From contig SUUE01000004.1 in the NCBI GenBank assembly GCA_015062685.1, positions 17,242 through 81,241 of the forward strand: a DNA stretch of 64,000 bases, written 5' to 3'. Below, piece after piece: positions 25,897 to 35,026 of the stretch (the first letter of the stretch is position 1; each line of letters begins with the position of its first letter). Below the pieces are notes generated by a model. The model did no database searches. It had not been told where the DNA came from and saw only the letters and a program-made list of their open reading frames with translations. The stretch is from Coriobacteriaceae bacterium. Lineage in GTDB: Bacteria; Actinomycetota; Coriobacteriia; Coriobacteriales; Eggerthellaceae. The translations under genes and the position numbers were made by a program.

Positions 25897-26991
25897 ATGT
25901 TTCCGTTGAGTGACGCTTTGAAGGGTTTCACGGGCTATTCAGTGCTCACCATCGTGTTCTTGCTCTCGGGCGCCATGCTCGTCGCAACTAACCGCGCAGT
26001 CGCGCGCGATGAGCGCGGCGTGTTCCTCCGCTCGATCACCGCACTCGTCGTAATCGTCGCAATCGATTGGTTCACGTATGCGACGAGCGGTCAATTCCCG
26101 GAGCTTCGTTGGCCCCATGCCGTGCTCATGGCGGTCACTTTCTCGATCGCGCCCTTTATTCCCGTGGGAATCGCGAACGTGATATTTCCCGAGATTCGAG
26201 TTCGCTGGGTGATGATTATCCTCGTTTGCCATGTTGTGTTCCAAACGGTTGGCATCTGCTTCGGGTACGTGTTCTGGGTCGACGAGGCGAACGTCTACCA
26301 TCGCGGGCCGTTGTACTTCGTTTACATGGCCGTATATACATTGTCGTCAATATACTTGGTGGTCGAGTCCGTGAAAGCGGGCCGCACCTATCAGTCGAGC
26401 AGCGTCCTTGCCGTCGTCTCAATTTTCGTCTGTTTGGCGGCGGGCGTGTTGATGCAGGTCTCCGATACCACGGTTCGCACGACGTGGACGGCGGTGTCGA
26501 TGGCGGTGATGCTGTATTTCCTGTTCTATTCGGATATGGTGTTGCGCACTGACCCGCTCACGAAGCTGCTCAATAGACGCAGCTTCGAGGAATTCCTCGC
26601 GAAGCCGAAGTTCCCGTGCGCTGTGATCGTCGTTGACGTTGATGATTTCAAGCGCGTGAACGATACGCACGGCCATGCTTATGGCGACGATTGCCTGGCG
26701 GCGATAGCGGGGATAATCCGGCGCGTTTTCGGCGGGGTGGGGATGTGCTTCCGAACCGGCGGCGACGAGTTCCTCATAGTGATACCGAAACAGGTCGGCG
26801 ATGCGGATGCCTATATGAAGAGGGTGCACCTGGCGCTTGGCCGCGCGCAGTCTAGCGATCCGCATCTGCCGAGCATTTCCATGGGCTACGCCGTGGCGGA
26901 TAAGAGCTGCAATGACGTTGCCGAAGTGATTCGCGAGGCGGACCAGGCAATGTACGAGGCGAAACGCGGCAAGAAGCTGCAGAGGGCATAG
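25897..26991 (+). CDS. Membrane diguanylate cyclase (GGDEF)
   Basis: 364 residues with about seven membrane helices in residues 1-215 and a cytoplasmic GGDEF domain after that. The active-site loop TGGDEF is intact (GGDEF at 288-292), and DVDDFKRVNDTHGHAYGD provides metal and nucleotide contacts, so it should make cyclic di-GMP from two GTP. No RXXD inhibitory site precedes the loop, so product inhibition may be weak. The ATG follows GGGGAGTGATAAGGG. The membrane part is probably the sensor; its signal is unknown. Confidence 0.9.
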   Translation: MFPLSDALKGFTGYSVLTIVFLLSGAMLVATNRAVARDERGVFLRSITALVVIVAIDWFTYATSGQFPELRWPHAVLMAVTFSIAPFIPVGIANVIFPEIRVRWVMIILVCHVVFQTVGICFGYVFWVDEANVYHRGPLYFVYMAVYTLSSIYLVVESVKAGRTYQSSSVLAVVSIFVCLAAGVLMQVSDTTVRTTWTAVSMAVMLYFLFYSDMVLRTDPLTKLLNRRSFEEFLAKPKFPCAVIVVDVDDFKRVNDTHGHAYGDDCLAAIAGIIRRVFGGVGMCFRTGGDEFLIVIPKQVGDADAYMKRVHLALGRAQSSDPHLPSISMGYAVADKSCNDVAEVIREADQAMYEAKRGKKLQRA

Positions 26992-27036
26992 CCCGGCCGC
27001 GTCGTTCGTCAGCGCCTCTCTTCGGGTGCTTGTATC

Positions 27037-27108
27037 CTCCCCGCGGGCAACTGATTTCCCCTGGGGCAACTGATTGCCCCAGGGGAAATCAGTTGCCCGC
27101 GGGGAGGT
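27037..27108. repeat. REP-like palindrome cluster 11
   Basis: An outer CTCCCCGCGGG / CCCGCGGGGAG pair encloses two CCCC-W-GGGG variants and cores CAACTGATT and AAATCAGTT, so the whole 72 bases form one extended inverted repeat. Confidence 0.84.
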
Positions 27109-27192
27109 ATCGCGCAGGTTTCTTCGACGGACGGCGATACGCGCCAATTGAACTCCTGTACAATGCTCGCATGAAGAGAATGGAGGCAAGGA

Positions 27193-28410
27193 ATGAATGA
27201 TTTCGTGTTCTGCTCGCCTACGAAGTTCGTGTTCGGGCGCGGTTATGTCGACCGCACGGGTGCCGAGCTCGCAGGTGCGGGGTTCAAGCGCGTGCTCGTT
27301 GTGTTCGGGCAGGGTTCCGTCGTTCGTTCGGGATTGCTCGAGCGAGTTGAACAATCGCTCGTCGACGCAGGCCTGTCTTTCGTGGAATGCGGCGGCGTCC
27401 GGCCCAATCCGGAGGTCGAATGGGTGCGCGCCGCCATCGAGAAGGCGCGTGCCGAAGGCGTTGACGGCGTGCTCGCCGTTGGCGGCGGAAGCGTGATCGA
27501 CGCCGCCAAGGCAACCGCCTTCGGCGTTCCCTATGCGGGTGACGTGTGGGACTTCTTCGCCAAGAAGGCGACGGTCGGCGAATGCCTTCCCATAGCCGCG
27601 GTGCTCACGATACCTGCGGCTGGTTCGGAGGCTTCGAGTTCGTGTGTGCTTAGCAACGATGCGGAGAACCGCAAAGTCGGCACGAACGGTGACGTTTTCC
27701 GTCCCCGAGTCGCCATCATGGACCCCGAAGTTACGTTCACGCTGCCCGCGTATCAGACCGCCGCTGGCGTCACCGACATGATCGCGCATATCTGCGAGCG
27801 CTACTTCAGCGCCGTAGGCGAAGTGCCCGTGACCGACAACCTGGCATGCGGGATCATCCGCGCGCTGATGGAAATGGCTCCGAGGGCGCTCGCCGACCCC
27901 GAGGACTACGAGGCGCGCGCGAACATCATGTGGGCAGGCACGCTCGCGCATAACGACTTATGCGGCTGCGGCCGCTCGACGAACCCGACTGCGCGTGCGG
28001 GCGGGTGGGAGAGCCATGCGCTCGAGCACGAGCTGTCCGCCCATTACCCGCAGGTGGCGCACGGTGCGGGCCTTGCGGTTATCCTGCCGGCGTGGATGCG
28101 CTACGTGTGGCGGACCAACCCCGAGCGCTTCTTGTCGTTCGCGGACGACGTGTTCGGCATCGAGCCCGTTGACGACGATTTCGAGCCCCGCGAGGAAGCG
28201 GTGGCGGACGCCGTCGAGGCGGCCATCGACGAGCTGCAGATGTTCTTCGTGGGAATGGGCATGCCCCGGGTGCTCGGCGATTTCGGCGTGGGGCCCGATT
28301 GCATAGACGAGCTGCTCGCGACGCTCGAGAAGACGAAGGGTTCCGAGTTCGGGCAGTTCCGCAAGCTCACGATGGATGATGCCCGCGCTATCTACGAATC
28401 TGCGTTCTAG
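27193..28410 (+). CDS. Iron-containing alcohol dehydrogenase
   Basis: A 405-residue group III alcohol dehydrogenase of the YqhD/BDH type, which interconverts alcohols and aldehydes with NAD(P)H and a metal bound by one Asp and three His. GGGSVIDAAKA carries the cofactor loop, and HALEHELSAHYPQVAHGAGLA holds metal-ligand histidines. The ATG follows GGAGG. It stands alone between two palindrome clusters. Likely roles are fermentation or aldehyde detoxification; substrate unknown. Confidence 0.92.
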   Translation: MNDFVFCSPTKFVFGRGYVDRTGAELAGAGFKRVLVVFGQGSVVRSGLLERVEQSLVDAGLSFVECGGVRPNPEVEWVRAAIEKARAEGVDGVLAVGGGSVIDAAKATAFGVPYAGDVWDFFAKKATVGECLPIAAVLTIPAAGSEASSSCVLSNDAENRKVGTNGDVFRPRVAIMDPEVTFTLPAYQTAAGVTDMIAHICERYFSAVGEVPVTDNLACGIIRALMEMAPRALADPEDYEARANIMWAGTLAHNDLCGCGRSTNPTARAGGWESHALEHELSAHYPQVAHGAGLAVILPAWMRYVWRTNPERFLSFADDVFGIEPVDDDFEPREEAVADAVEAAIDELQMFFVGMGMPRVLGDFGVGPDCIDELLATLEKTKGSEFGQFRKLTMDDARAIYESAF

Positions 28411-28422
28411 GGTGCACTCGCT

Positions 28423-28466
28423 CGGCTCTTCCCCGCGGGAAACTGATTTCCCGCGGGGAAGAGCCG
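28423..28466. repeat. REP-like palindrome 12 with 20-base perfect arms
   Basis: The cleanest copy in the window: perfect 20-base arms, opening CGGCTCTTCCCCGCGGG, enclose a CTGA loop. It starts 13 bases after the alcohol dehydrogenase stop and is a plausible stem for termination, though no T-run follows on the plus strand. Confidence 0.88.
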
Positions 28467-28491
28467 GCGCGCGCCGTCTTAGGGTTTGGCA

Positions 28492-29904
28492 ATGGGAAGC
28501 TCGGAAAGCTCAAACACCAAAGAGGAGAAGTACGGCCTCATCCTGGTTGTCTATCTGGTCGGATTGCTCGTCGGGGGGCTCTATGTTGGCATGGTGTCCC
28601 CTGCGCGGACGGTCGTGCAGGCCGATTTCTGCATAGACGGCACGACCGGCATCTGGATGATCAACATCTACACGCTGTTCTACGCGGCGCTCATACCCGT
28701 GATCGGCAAGATCGCCGATAGGCGAGGGCGCCCGCGCGTGTTCACGGTGTGCATAGGGGTGTTCTGCCTGGGTGCCGTCATCTGCGGCCTGTCGCAAGTC
28801 ATCGGCAGTTTCGCCGTCTTGCTCGTCGGGCGCGTGGTGCAGGCCGTCGGGGCTGGCGGAATGATTCCCGTCGCCAACGCGGAGATCGGCACGACGTTCC
28901 CTGTCGAGAAGCGGGGCATGGCCTTGGGGCTCGCGGCGGCGGTGGTGGGCGTCTCCAACGTGCTCGGTTCGGTCATCGGAAGCGCCATCGTCGGCGCGTT
29001 CGGCATCGAGAACTGGCCGGTCATGTTCTACCTCTCCATCCCGTTCTGCATTGCGCTCATCGCGGCATCGGCCATTTTCCTCCCGAAAGAGGAGCCCTGC
29101 CCGACATCGGGGAAGATGGACATTGCGGGGTCGTTTCTGCTCGCGCTGTTCGTGATATTGCTCCTGCTCGCCGTGAAGGGGGTCGACCTCGGCGGATCGT
29201 CGGATCCGGGGTCCGCTTTGTCGGTTGCGGCTCCCGCATTGGCGGCCGTTGCCGCGCTCGTGGCGTTCAGGCATGTCGAGTCTCACGCAGAGGACCCGGT
29301 TTTCCACCTCGAGTATTTCCACAGCAGGCCCATCGTCATAACCATGATCGTCTCGTTCTTCATAGGTTGCTTCGTCATTTCGCTCGTGCTCGTGCCCGAG
29401 CTCGCGGAGTACGCGATGGGGGACCCGCTCGGGTCCGGGGGCTATTACGTGCTCGCGATCGGGCTCACGTCGTTCGTGACTACGCCGGTTGGAGGCAAGA
29501 TAATCGATAGGGTCGGGCCGAAGCCGGTTATAGTCACGGGGCTGGCGGTTTCTATAGCGGGCCTACTGTTTCTGGCGCTCGTCGCGATTGCGGCGCCTAG
29601 CTTTGCCACGTTCGTCATCGGGCTTGCGATTGTGGGCGCGGGCATGGGCATGGCGATGGGGGCGCCGACCAACTATATGATTCTGGAAAGCGTGGACCCG
29701 AAAGACAGCACGTCCGCCATCGCGACGATTACGCTTATCCGACAGATTGGCACGTCGCTCGCGCCTGCGATATTCGTGGGGTTGATTGCCTCCGCTCCGG
29801 GCGTCGAGGGCTATCAGCGCATGTTGCTCTGCGTGGCGCTTTTCAACGCTTTGGCGCTGGTGACGACGCTGTTCTACCGCTCGCCTGACGATTCGGCCGT
29901 GTAG
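28492..29904 (+). CDS. MFS drug exporter, DHA2-like
   Basis: 470 residues with 12-14 hydrophobic helices. The first cytoplasmic loop has KIADRRGRPRVF, the MFS signature, and VGRVVQAVGAGGMIPVANAE fits helix 4 of drug/H+ antiporters. The ATG at 28492 follows AGGG with 7-base spacing; a TTG two codons earlier is possible. Its last 35 codons include a 55-base stretch (29798-29852) that occurs again downstream at 30026-30080. Substrate unknown. Confidence 0.88.
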   Translation: MGSSESSNTKEEKYGLILVVYLVGLLVGGLYVGMVSPARTVVQADFCIDGTTGIWMINIYTLFYAALIPVIGKIADRRGRPRVFTVCIGVFCLGAVICGLSQVIGSFAVLLVGRVVQAVGAGGMIPVANAEIGTTFPVEKRGMALGLAAAVVGVSNVLGSVIGSAIVGAFGIENWPVMFYLSIPFCIALIAASAIFLPKEEPCPTSGKMDIAGSFLLALFVILLLLAVKGVDLGGSSDPGSALSVAAPALAAVAALVAFRHVESHAEDPVFHLEYFHSRPIVITMIVSFFIGCFVISLVLVPELAEYAMGDPLGSGGYYVLAIGLTSFVTTPVGGKIIDRVGPKPVIVTGLAVSIAGLLFLALVAIAAPSFATFVIGLAIVGAGMGMAMGAPTNYMILESVDPKDSTSAIATITLIRQIGTSLAPAIFVGLIASAPGVEGYQRMLLCVALFNALALVTTLFYRSPDDSAV

Positions 29905-29985
29905 GGAACCGCGCTGCCCGAAGCCGCTGGCCCGCGCGTACTGCGCCGCCCCGCCCCGAAGCCTTCGCATTCCTCTCCGCATTCC

Positions 29986-30122
29986 TCTCCCCGCGGGCAA
30001 TCAGTTTCCCGCGGGGAGAATCAGTCGGGCGTCGAGGGCTATCAGCGCATGTTGCTCTGCGTGGCGCTTTTCAACGCTTTAGTTATCTCTCCCCGCGGGA
30101 AATCAGTTGCCCGCGGGGAGGG
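29986..30122. repeat. REP-like palindrome cluster 13 with a captured gene fragment
   Basis: Two standard units (29986-30020, core CAATCAGTTT; 30088-30122, core AAATCAGTTG) flank an exact 55-base copy (30026-30080) of the 3' part of the MFS gene. This is part of the 491-base gap before the transposase gene. Confidence 0.87.
30026..30080 (+). pseudogene. Duplicated 55-base fragment of the MFS exporter gene
   Basis: Identical, base for base, to 29798-29852 near the 3' end of the MFS gene, but isolated between two palindromes and without start or stop. It is a remnant and not a gene. Confidence 0.9.
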
Positions 30123-30207
30123 GCGTAGGAAATCAGTTGCCTGCGGGGAGGGGCGTACCGCGGGGAGGGGCGTACCCGCGGGGCGGGGCGTACGGGGGAG
30201 GGACGTA
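30115..30207 (+). repeat. Degenerate tandem array GGGGAGGGGCGTA
   Basis: GGGGAGGGGCGTA occurs at 30115, 30145 and 30162, with variants GGGGCGGGGCGTA at 30180 and a further GGGAGGGACGTA. Spacing shrinks from 30 to 17-18 bases as the palindrome between copies decays. It appears to be an expanded and eroding half of the palindrome unit, just upstream of the transposase. Confidence 0.8.
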
Positions 30208-30395
30208 GTGTTTGCGCGATGGGCGCGCGAGCACGCTTTGTCGGCTCCAGACCATGTTCTTGTCAGGCGTATGTAAGACTCGATGTAGCGGGTGCCATTC
30301 CGCGGCGAATGCACTGTAAGGTTAGCTTGCTAGCATCTCCGGAACGGCGGGCGCACGCGCGCCCGAACCTCGATTCGCGAAGGGGGGATGCCGCA

Positions 30396-31334
30396 ATGGC
30401 AACCAAGCGCCGCATTCAGAGCTCGTCGGGCTTCTACCATGTGTTCCACAGGGGAGTGAACCACTTCGACATCTTCGAGGACAACGAAGACCGGGAATAC
30501 TACCTCGAGCGCATGCGAAAATGCGCGCGCAGCCTCGGTGTCAAAGTCCATGCATGGTGCCTCATGAGCAATCACGTGCACATGTTGCTGCAGGCCGATT
30601 ACGCCGCGCTATCGGCGTTCATGCGCCAGCTCGCATCTTCGTACGCGCGCTTCTTCAACGCCCGGCACCTCCGTTGCGGCCCGCTGTTCGGCGGGCGGTT
30701 CGCAAGTGTCTGCGTCGAAACGGATGAGCAGCTCATGACCGTGGTGCGCTACATCCACCGCAACCCCGTCCACCATGAGGAGTCCGCCCTCTGCGGAAGC
30801 TACAGATGGAGCAGCTTCGGGGAATACGTCGCGGGCTCTCCCGCTCTGTGCGAGCTGGGGTTCGTGCTCGCCTTGTTCGGCAATATCGAGTCTTTCACGG
30901 CGTTCCATGGGGAAGCGGGCGAGGGGGAGCGGCACCTTGACGTGGACACCCTGGGGCGGATGGGGGACGAAGAGGCACGTTGGCGTGCTAACGCGGCGCT
31001 TGCGGCAGCGGGGATAGCGGCTACGGCACGCGACATCGGCAGGCTGCCTCGAAAGCTTCGCGACGAGGCGCTGATGTGCATAAAGCGCGTGGTCGGCTGC
31101 TCGTTGCGCCAGATCCAGCGGCTCACGGCAATAGCGTACTCGGCGATCAGGGAGGCGGTCTTGCTCGGCGGGAGCGGTGGGCGCGCCGAGCCTGAGGAGC
31201 CTCCGGTTTCGCCTGTCGAAGAGCTGCGCGAATCGCTCGAGCCACCTCGCGCCCGCGAACGTGACCGAAAAGACTTGCCGGTTCGGGCGCCAATACGCAT
31301 ACCGGGGCCTGCGCCCGCGCAAACGATGAGTTAA
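30396..31334 (+). CDS. IS200-like Y1 transposase of the REP-associated (RAYT) type with C-terminal helix-turn-helix
   Basis: 312 residues. Residues 1-165 are the Y1 transposase fold: FYHVFHRGVN at the start, the HUH metal site in SNHVHMLLQ, and the probable catalytic tyrosine in SSYARFFN, followed by GPLFGGRF, YIHRNPVHH and YRWSSFGEY, all typical of RAYT proteins. A C-terminal extension (about 225-270, LRDEALMCIKRVVGCSLRQIQRL) looks like a helix-turn-helix. The ATG follows AGGGGGG. RAYTs are single-copy, domesticated transposases that act on short palindromic REP sequences; the surrounding palindrome family fits. No terminal insertion-sequence ends were found. Confidence 0.88.
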   Translation: MATKRRIQSSSGFYHVFHRGVNHFDIFEDNEDREYYLERMRKCARSLGVKVHAWCLMSNHVHMLLQADYAALSAFMRQLASSYARFFNARHLRCGPLFGGRFASVCVETDEQLMTVVRYIHRNPVHHEESALCGSYRWSSFGEYVAGSPALCELGFVLALFGNIESFTAFHGEAGEGERHLDVDTLGRMGDEEARWRANAALAAAGIAATARDIGRLPRKLRDEALMCIKRVVGCSLRQIQRLTAIAYSAIREAVLLGGSGGRAEPEEPPVSPVEELRESLEPPRARERDRKDLPVRAPIRIPGPAPAQTMS

Positions 31335-31373
31335 AATGGCACGATTCGGCATCGAGCGCAGAGGAGGGCTTTC

Positions 31374-32225
31374 ATGACCGAAAAGGAAACGTCGATAGCC
31401 TATTTGGGGCCCGAGGGCACGTACTGCAACGAGGCGGCGCTCGTGTTCGCCTCGAAGCTCGGCATGCCTGATGCCGCGCTCGTGCCCTGCTCGTCGTTTA
31501 CCGAGGTCTTCGAATGCGTCGATCGGGGCAAGTGCACCTATGGCGTCGTGGCGACCGAGAATGCTCTGGAGGGGCCGGTCACGGCCACGCTGGACAATTT
31601 CGCGTTCAATTCCGCTGCGCAGATTCTCGGGGTGCATGTGCTCGACATCCATCACTGTCTCATTGCTCATCCCGCTGCCAAGCGGGCCGAAATCAGAACG
31701 ATAACGTCCCACGTGCAGGCGCTCGGCCAATGCCGCCGCTTCATCGCCCGCGAGTTCCCGGCGGCCACGACCGCCCCCTCGTCCTCGACGGCCGAGAGCG
31801 TGATGGCGGCGATGGCGGACCCGACGTGCGCTGCTATTGCTACGCGCTTCGCCGCGGAAATGCACGGGGCGGTGGTCGTTGACGACGACATCGAGGACAT
31901 GCTCGGCAATCAGACGTCGTTTGCCCTGATCGGGCGTGCGGGGACGGTTTCTCCGCTCGAGGGCGCGAGTTACAAGACGAGCATCGCGCTGTTCATGCGG
32001 CAGGACCGTGCGGGCACCCTGAACATGATTCTGTCCGAGTTCGCGTATGCGGGGGTCAACATCACCATGATCCAATCCCGCCCGACGAAGCAGGCGCTCG
32101 GCGACTACATGTTCTTCTTGGATCTGGAGGGCCGAGCTGACGAGCCGGCACTCCAGACGGCGCTGAACTGCCTGCGCCTCAAGCTGCGCGAGGTGAAGGT
32201 GCTCGGATCTTATCCGGTTGATTGA
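31374..32225 (+). CDS. pheA: Prephenate dehydratase
   Basis: Converts prephenate to phenylpyruvate for phenylalanine synthesis. The catalytic domain covers residues 1-190 (YLGPEGTYCNEAA, ATENALEGPV, and NQTSFALIGR, which carries the TSF-type motif TRF/TSF). The ACT regulatory domain follows (KTSIALFMRQDRAGTLNMIL, and MIQSRPTKQALGDYMFFLD, the ESRP-like phenylalanine site). At 283 residues it is a stand-alone form without chorismate mutase. The ATG follows GAGGAGG. Confidence 0.93.
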   Translation: MTEKETSIAYLGPEGTYCNEAALVFASKLGMPDAALVPCSSFTEVFECVDRGKCTYGVVATENALEGPVTATLDNFAFNSAAQILGVHVLDIHHCLIAHPAAKRAEIRTITSHVQALGQCRRFIAREFPAATTAPSSSTAESVMAAMADPTCAAIATRFAAEMHGAVVVDDDIEDMLGNQTSFALIGRAGTVSPLEGASYKTSIALFMRQDRAGTLNMILSEFAYAGVNITMIQSRPTKQALGDYMFFLDLEGRADEPALQTALNCLRLKLREVKVLGSYPVD

Positions 32226-32270
32226 GATTCCGCTTAGCTCGCGGTCCTTTTCGGCGCCGGCGCGGACTTC

Positions 32271-32337
32271 TTCCCCGCGGGCAATCGGTTTCCCGCGGGG
32301 AAATCAGTTGCGGGGAAATCAGTTGCCCTCGGGGAAG
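32271..32337. repeat. REP-like palindrome cluster 14
   Basis: One standard unit (core CAATCGGTTT) and two shortened half-units ending in GGGGAAATCAGTTG and CCCTCGGGGAAG, between the convergent pheA and helicase genes. Confidence 0.82.
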
Positions 32338-32405
32338 GCGCTCACGCGGGGGCGTCCGGGAAAGCGCTCGCCAGGTGGCAGTCTGCGCGCCCCGCATGCT
32401 GGCGG

Positions 32406-34988
32406 CTACATGAAGTCCTCGACGAATCCGACGCCGTAGTTCGCGAAAACCGCCTGGCCCTCTTCCTGGGTGGCATCGAGGTCCAGGTCGGCCTCGATGC
32501 GGAAGTCGAGGTCGCCGTCGGAATCGAGGAAGATCTGGCGAACGCGCCATATGCGCTCCGACCGCTCGGCGGACTCGTCGATCTCGAGGAATCGCGCGCT
32601 CCTGGCGTCGGCGTCGATCAGGATCTCCTCGTGCTCGTCGAAGAACCCGTTCAGCGCGTCCTGCCAGCGCGCGGCACTCCAGCCCCAATCGCCGTCGAGC
32701 GCCCCAAGCTCGTCGGTCCTCCCCAGCGCGGCGAGTCGCACGCGCGCGAACAGCGCGTTGCGCACGAGCAGCGTCACGCCCCGGCGATCGACGACGACAA
32801 CGTCCTCGTCCATGGGCGCTGCGGCGTCTTCGAAGCCCGCGTCGTCGTTCCCCGCCCATTCGTCGAACAGGCTCGAATCGATGCTCTTCACGAGCCAGCC
32901 GAGCCAGCAAACGATGTCGTCGAGCCGGTCGTCGAACGCGTCGGGCGGCACCGTGCGGTCGAGCACGTGGTAAGCGTCCGACAGGTAGCGCAGCAGGATG
33001 CCCTCGCAGCGCGACAGCCCGTAGCGCTGCACGTAGGTCTTGAAATCGCTCGCCGTCTCCACCATGTCGCGCAGCACGGACTTGGGCGCCAGCTCGTAGT
33101 CGAGCGCCCAGGGCAGGGCCTCGCAATAGCGGGCGAAAGCGGCTCCCAGCAGCTCCTCGAGCGGCTTGGGGTAGGTCACTTCCTCGAGGCGCTCCATCCG
33201 CTCGTCGTAGTCCACGCCGTCGGCCTTCATCTCGGCAATGGCCGCGCTCCGCGCCTCCTTCTCCTGCGCGCGCAGCACCTGCCGCGGTTGCTCGAGCGTG
33301 GCCTCCACCAGCGAGATCACGTCGAGCGCATACGTATCGCTCTCGCGGTCGAGCAGCTCGAGCGCCGCGAGCAGGAACGGCGAGAGCGGCTGGTCGAGCG
33401 CGAACCCCTCGGGCACTTCGCCCACAACGCGCCAGCTCTCGTCGGGGCCGGCGCCTTCCCGTTCAATCAGCCCGGCTGCCTCGAGCGTGGCGAACACCTC
33501 GTCGACGCGCCGGTGGAGCGTCTCCTTCTGTTCGTCCGTCTGAAGTGACGCGTCCACGATGCCGTGCGTGCGCTGCCACGCGGGCCCGCCCTGCTCCACC
33601 TCGGCGAGCGCGATGGCGTGCGTCATCTCCATGCGGGGGCGAAGCGTTTCGGGAACCGCGTCGACGAGCCGCCGGTACGTGTCCTCGTTCCAGCCGACGA
33701 AACCCTCGGGCGGCTTCGACGTCTTGATCTTGCGGGCCTTCTTGGGGTCGCCGCCAGCCTTGGCGAGCGCCCTCTTCCGCTCGATATCGTACTTCGTGGC
33801 CTGCGCGATGACCGTGCCCTGCACATCGAAGCCGCTGCGTCCCGCACGGCCCGCGATCTGGTGGAACTCGCGCGCGTTCAGGCGCCGCACGCGCGAGCCG
33901 TCGTACTTCGCGAGAGCGGTCAGGAGCACGGTGCGGATGGGCACGTTGATTCCCATGCCCAGCGTGTCGGTGCCGCATATGACCGGGAGGAGCCCCAGTT
34001 GCGCGAGTCGTTCGACCGTGCGGCGGTAACGCGGCAGCATGCCCGCATGATGAACGCCCACGCCCATGAGCAGCAGGCGCTTAAGCGTCTTGCCGAAGGC
34101 CGTGGTGAAGCGCCCGTCCTGGAGCTCGGCCTTGATCGCCTCGCGCTGCTCCTTCGACGAGATCCCGAAGCTCGCGAGCGATTGCGCGCTCTTGAGCGCC
34201 TCGTCCTGCGAGAAATGCACGATGTAGATAGGCGCTTCGTCGCGCCGCAGCGCGAGCTCGACCGTGCCCTCGAGTGACGTGTCGTCGGCGAAGAGGTATT
34301 CGAGGGGAACGGGGCGCGGCGCGTCGGCTATGGTCGTGAGGGGACGGCCCGTGCGCTCCTCGACCTTCGCCGCGATGGCGCTCGTGTCGCCGAGCGTCGC
34401 GCTCATCAGGAGAAACTGCGTGTAGGGGAGCGTGAGAAGCGGCACTTGCCAAGCCCAGCCGCGCTCGCGGTCGCCGAAGAAGTGGAACTCGTCCATGGCG
34501 GTGTAGGCGACGTTTGCCCCAGTGCCGTAGCGTAGCGCCTCGTTGGCCAGGATCTCCGCCGTGCAGCAGATGACGGGGGCGGAGGAGTTGATGGAGACGT
34601 CCCCCGTGATCATGCCCACGTTGTCCCTTCCGAGCCGCGAGACGAAATCGAAGAATTTCTCGCTCACGAGCGCCTTGATGGGGGCTGTGTAGTACATGCG
34701 CTGGCCGGTTGCCATGGCGAGGAAGGCGAGCCAGAGCGCCACCGTCGATTTCCCGCTGCCGGTGGGCGTGCCGAGGATGACGTGGTCGCCGAGGGCGAGG
34801 GCCATGCACGCTTCCTCCTGGTGCGGCCAGAGCTCGATGCCGCACGATTCCTCGTATTCGAGGAAGAGCGAGAAGGCCTCGTCTGCGCTAGCGCCTTGTT
34901 CGAATGCGCGATCGGCCAGTGCGCCGAGCTGCGTGGCCTCGGGGAGCGCGTCTGACGCGAGCGCTATGTCGTCGAGCTGGTTTTCCAT
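32406..34988 (-). CDS. Ski2-like superfamily 2 DEAD/DEAH-box helicase
   Basis: 860 residues. Motif I GTPTGSGKS lies near residue 68, motif II appears as MDEFHFF, motif III is LLMSATLG, and motif VI is QIAGRAGRSGFD. The C-terminal 400 residues resemble the DUF3516-type region found in actinobacterial Mtr4/Ski2-like helicases. It probably unwinds structured RNA during decay or processing. No ribosome site precedes ATG 34988, but TATCAT ends 7 bases before it, suggesting a leaderless message; an ATG three codons earlier (34997) overlaps that box. Confidence 0.88.
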   Translation of the reverse strand: MENQLDDIALASDALPEATQLGALADRAFEQGASADEAFSLFLEYEESCGIELWPHQEEACMALALGDHVILGTPTGSGKSTVALWLAFLAMATGQRMYYTAPIKALVSEKFFDFVSRLGRDNVGMITGDVSINSSAPVICCTAEILANEALRYGTGANVAYTAMDEFHFFGDRERGWAWQVPLLTLPYTQFLLMSATLGDTSAIAAKVEERTGRPLTTIADAPRPVPLEYLFADDTSLEGTVELALRRDEAPIYIVHFSQDEALKSAQSLASFGISSKEQREAIKAELQDGRFTTAFGKTLKRLLLMGVGVHHAGMLPRYRRTVERLAQLGLLPVICGTDTLGMGINVPIRTVLLTALAKYDGSRVRRLNAREFHQIAGRAGRSGFDVQGTVIAQATKYDIERKRALAKAGGDPKKARKIKTSKPPEGFVGWNEDTYRRLVDAVPETLRPRMEMTHAIALAEVEQGGPAWQRTHGIVDASLQTDEQKETLHRRVDEVFATLEAAGLIEREGAGPDESWRVVGEVPEGFALDQPLSPFLLAALELLDRESDTYALDVISLVEATLEQPRQVLRAQEKEARSAAIAEMKADGVDYDERMERLEEVTYPKPLEELLGAAFARYCEALPWALDYELAPKSVLRDMVETASDFKTYVQRYGLSRCEGILLRYLSDAYHVLDRTVPPDAFDDRLDDIVCWLGWLVKSIDSSLFDEWAGNDDAGFEDAAAPMDEDVVVVDRRGVTLLVRNALFARVRLAALGRTDELGALDGDWGWSAARWQDALNGFFDEHEEILIDADARSARFLEIDESAERSERIWRVRQIFLDSDGDLDFRIEADLDLDATQEEGQAVFANYGVGFVEDFM

Positions 34989-35026
34989 GTGAAGCATGAT
35001 AGCAAAGCGCGTCGAGCTGGTTTTCC

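Noticed and set aside
30219-30395. Upstream extension of the transposase gene by 59 codons
   Set aside because: The added residues are not family-like, and the ATG at 30396 has a good ribosome site and the expected N-terminus.
29905-31373. A complete, currently mobile insertion sequence around the transposase
   Set aside because: No matching ends, no target duplication and no accessory tnpB gene were found; the gene fits a domesticated RAYT better.
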